Shown: positions 38,079 through 39,964 of the stretch, one piece after another
Layout of the letters: each line of letters opens with the position of its first letter
How positions within the stretch are numbered: position 1 is the first letter of the stretch
IMG/VR virus record: IMGVR_UViG_3300011013_002204
Span: 1-39,964 of that record
Length of the DNA stretch: 39,964 nt
From: a virus
Direction: 5' to 3' (one strand)
Notes under the pieces: generated by a model
What the model was told of the DNA's origin: nothing
The model's input: only the letters and a program-made list of their open reading frames with translations
The model's database searches: none
Position numbers and translations under genes: made by a program

Positions 38079-39073
38079 TAGATAAAGACCTCCATCTGTC
38101 TTTCAGACATATGAACTATCTCTGTTCCAGTATGAGCCACCTTTATAGGAATTCCACCTATAGGTTCAAGAGACCTTTCACTATACATTAAGAAGTATCC
38201 ACCCCCACCTAAACCAATTAACTTTCCACCTAGAGCACCAGCATCTAAACACTTATCCCAGACTTCAGCCATTTCAGGTGTAGCAATATCAGGATCCCTA
38301 TCCATTTTAGAGCCCCAATGCTCAGAAAATAGTTTTGCTATCTCTTTATAGTTTTTAGTATAAATATGCCTTTCTATAAGTTTTCCTATCTCTTTAACTT
38401 TCTGTAAGGAAGCTAGCATATCTACATCAGATTCCTGAGTCTTCTCAATCTGCCTAGTTGCAATATCTAGATTAGGCCTAACCCTATTTGTAAATACTAG
38501 ATAAAGGTTCCTAGCAAACTGAGACACATCAACAGGAGAACTTCCACTAGGTTCTTCTAATCTTTCAGACCCTAAAATGACTGAATGAGATCCACCTCTT
38601 GAAGCAAAATACTGATCCTGCATACCACCAGGAATTCCTGCAGCCTCTCTTTCTACATGGAAAGACTCATTAAAAAGATTCTCTGTAGTATAAGACTCTC
38701 CACCTTTAAGTGCATTTAATCCTACTAATAGGGCACACGTAAAGGACGATGAACCACCTAACCCAGATGATTCAGGCACATCACTAAAAGTAGAAATTTC
38801 TAATCCACCCTTTTCAGGTAAACCTATATGTTTTATAGCCTCTGCTGCAACTCTATTTTCAAGTTGTTCTAAACCTTCAGAAGAACACTCAACTGACTCA
38901 TTCTTAGAGTACTTTAAGTGTATAACTGGATCTAGTATAGAATGTACCATCACATAGACATATAAGTCACAGGCAAATCCTAGAAAGTATCCACCATGCT
39001 CCTTATAGTAATTAGCAAAATCTGTTCCACCTCCACCTAAAGGTATCCTTAATGGTGCCCTACTTAAAATCAT
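38078..39073 (-). CDS. hddA: GHMP-family sugar kinase, HddA-like heptose 7-phosphate kinase
   Basis: 331 aa. GHMP motif 1 is RAPLRIPLGGGGTDF (5-19), motif 2 is DVPESSGLGGSSSFTCALL, and motif 3 is GALGGKLIGLGGGGYFLMY. EAAGIPGGMQDQYFASRGG is typical of HddA and related sugar kinases. HddA phosphorylates D-glycero-alpha-D-manno-heptose 7-phosphate at C1. Fucose- and other GHMP sugar kinases are related alternatives, but the nearby GmhA-like gene favours heptose. The 1,7-bisphosphate product would need a phosphatase and a nucleotidyltransferase, which are not in this window. Confidence 0.85.
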   Translation of the reverse strand: MILSRAPLRIPLGGGGTDFANYYKEHGGYFLGFACDLYVYVMVHSILDPVIHLKYSKNESVECSSEGLEQLENRVAAEAIKHIGLPEKGGLEISTFSDVPESSGLGGSSSFTCALLVGLNALKGGESYTTENLFNESFHVEREAAGIPGGMQDQYFASRGGSHSVILGSERLEEPSGSSPVDVSQFARNLYLVFTNRVRPNLDIATRQIEKTQESDVDMLASLQKVKEIGKLIERHIYTKNYKEIAKLFSEHWGSKMDRDPDIATPEMAEVWDKCLDAGALGGKLIGLGGGGYFLMYSERSLEPIGGIPIKVAHTGTEIVHMSERQMEVFI

Positions 39074-39352
39074 CTAGTTCCCCCTCTCTGCCTCAATTAT
39101 TTCCTGTACTATAGTATCACTTAGGGCCTCTAACTTATAGTAAAGTTCAGGAACATTAGGAGCAAAACCTCCACTCTTAGCCTCTGCTATAGACTGTTCC
39201 CTTACCATTCGTCTTAGGTTAATAAGATTGCCACTAGCTTGCCTACCATCAATACTTCCAGAATAGTAAGCATCTACTATATCCTTAGCCTGCTCTACAT
39301 ACCATTCATAGGAACCCTCTGGAATGTCTTCACTACTAAAAGATTGTACCAT
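39074..39352 (-). CDS. Small hypothetical helical protein
   Basis: 92 aa, acidic, helical (EWYVEQAKDIVDAYYSGS, ALSDTIVQEIIEAERGN). Not recognised. It abuts the HddA-like start. Confidence 0.7.
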   Translation of the reverse strand: MVQSFSSEDIPEGSYEWYVEQAKDIVDAYYSGSIDGRQASGNLINLRRMVREQSIAEAKSGGFAPNVPELYYKLEALSDTIVQEIIEAERGN

Positions 39353-39810
39353 TATCTTAATTCCTCATTCTGAAGTCTATATAATCCTCTTTCTAACTTC
39401 CCTATAATAGGATGTAGCCTTGCCATCCACCTACGACAGGAAGTTAGACGATTAAAGTGTCCAGGATGTAAAGGATCTTTAGTATAGGTCCCATAAGTTC
39501 CTATTTCATATTCCTGAGCTTCAGGCATACGCATCCTGTTACATTCATCTTTTAGTTCATTATACCAACCTTTTACAAATACTAAAACATCCTCAAGAGG
39601 CAAACTAAGTATATAATCTGTAGTTATGGAATCAGTTCCTGAACTTCCTGGTCTTTCGGATAGGTTAAAGCCTGCATCCCCTGCAAATATAATATCAGTA
39701 TCAGGACTAAGGTTCTCTTCCTGAACCCAAACCTCAAACTGTCTAAGAGTATTTACATCTCTTCCATTAAGTATAGAAAATAAGCCACCAAATCTATCTT
39801 TAAGTACCAT
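39352..39810 (-). CDS. Hypothetical protein, RFGG-LFS family, copy 3
   Basis: 152 aa. MVLKDRFGGLFSILNGRDV carries the shared start, and the C-terminal KLERGLYRLQNEELR resembles the end of copy 1. The middle is longer, with SERPGSSGTDSITTDYIL. Unknown function. Confidence 0.75.
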   Translation of the reverse strand: MVLKDRFGGLFSILNGRDVNTLRQFEVWVQEENLSPDTDIIFAGDAGFNLSERPGSSGTDSITTDYILSLPLEDVLVFVKGWYNELKDECNRMRMPEAQEYEIGTYGTYTKDPLHPGHFNRLTSCRRWMARLHPIIGKLERGLYRLQNEELR

Positions 39811-39838
39811 TATTCTATCCTTAGGACTTTAATTATAT

Positions 39839-39964
39839 TTACCACTTAACCTTATCAGCCCAGTATGCGGCTGACATCTTACCCTTAGCTATATTTTTAG
39901 CATGCCTAGCTTTAAAACTCTTCTGTCTAGCCTTCTGCCTAGCTGTAGTAGGATTAGACCCAGC
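39839..39964 (-). CDS. Partial CDS: C-terminus of a basic protein
   Basis: The reading frame is open from the window edge for 41 codons to TAA at 39839-39841. It is Lys/Arg/Ala-rich (ARQKARQKSFKARHAKN) and ends GKMSAAYWADKVKW. The start lies outside the window. The next gene starts 29 bp later. Not recognised. Confidence 0.7.
   Translation of the reverse strand, partial: AGSNPTTARQKARQKSFKARHAKNIAKGKMSAAYWADKVKW

Overview
The window is a piece of a large double-stranded DNA phage, or of a phage-like element. All recognisable genes lie on the minus strand. They are packed with stop/start overlaps and often use TTG or GTG starts. The content is viral: a family A and a family B DNA polymerase, a vitamin-B12-type ribonucleotide reductase, dUTPase, a Rad52-like annealing protein, a UvrD-like helicase, a DUF669-like protein, MazG-like proteins, many tiny zinc-ribbon proteins and a NusG paralogue. 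The host cannot be named from the sequence. The three promoters found are near-perfect bacterial sigma-70 sites, so the host is a bacterium. No terminase, portal, capsid or tail gene is recognised.

Layout, read from right to left because transcription is on the minus strand. (i) 39.96-34.5 kb: small unknown proteins with a three-gene heptose-sugar set (transaldolase, GmhA-like isomerase, HddA-like kinase). (ii) 34.4-24.0 kb, behind promoter P3: about twenty mostly unrecognised proteins. They include a J-domain protein with a changed HPD motif and a run of small proteins sharing an N-terminal 'TxxG' motif. (iii) 23.9-22.05 kb, behind promoter P2: Rad52-like protein, zinc-finger protein and DUF669-like protein, ending in a pseudoknotted, U-tailed RNA structure at 21.88-22.03 kb. 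(iv) 21.86-12.5 kb: helicase, a complete preQ0/preQ1 (7-deazaguanine) pathway (FolE, QueD, QueE, QueC, QueF), two TGT/DpdA-like proteins and a Cas4-like nuclease. (v) 12.5-3.8 kb: UDG-PolA fusion, phi29-sized PolB, dUTPase, class II ribonucleotide reductase and a DnaQ-like exonuclease, ending in terminator-like hairpins. (vi) 3.7-0 kb, behind promoter P1: small proteins, NusG, an IS110/Nop-like protein, then a tandem repeat array that runs off the left edge.

The most striking system is at the left edge. Positions 5-517 hold an exact 36-bp-period array in which two different 9-bp repeats alternate with 28 different 9-bp spacers. It directly follows, and overlaps the stop codon of, a 294-aa protein that has the IS110 C-terminal/Nop-like domain but no RuvC domain. 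This is the architecture of a TIGR-Tas system (tandem interspaced guide RNA array plus Tas protein), here of the nuclease-less TasA kind.

The second theme is DNA modification. The window encodes every step from GTP to preQ1, and two candidate transglycosylases that could place a 7-deazaguanine in phage DNA. The heptose genes are a third metabolic module, perhaps for glycosylation or surface sugar.
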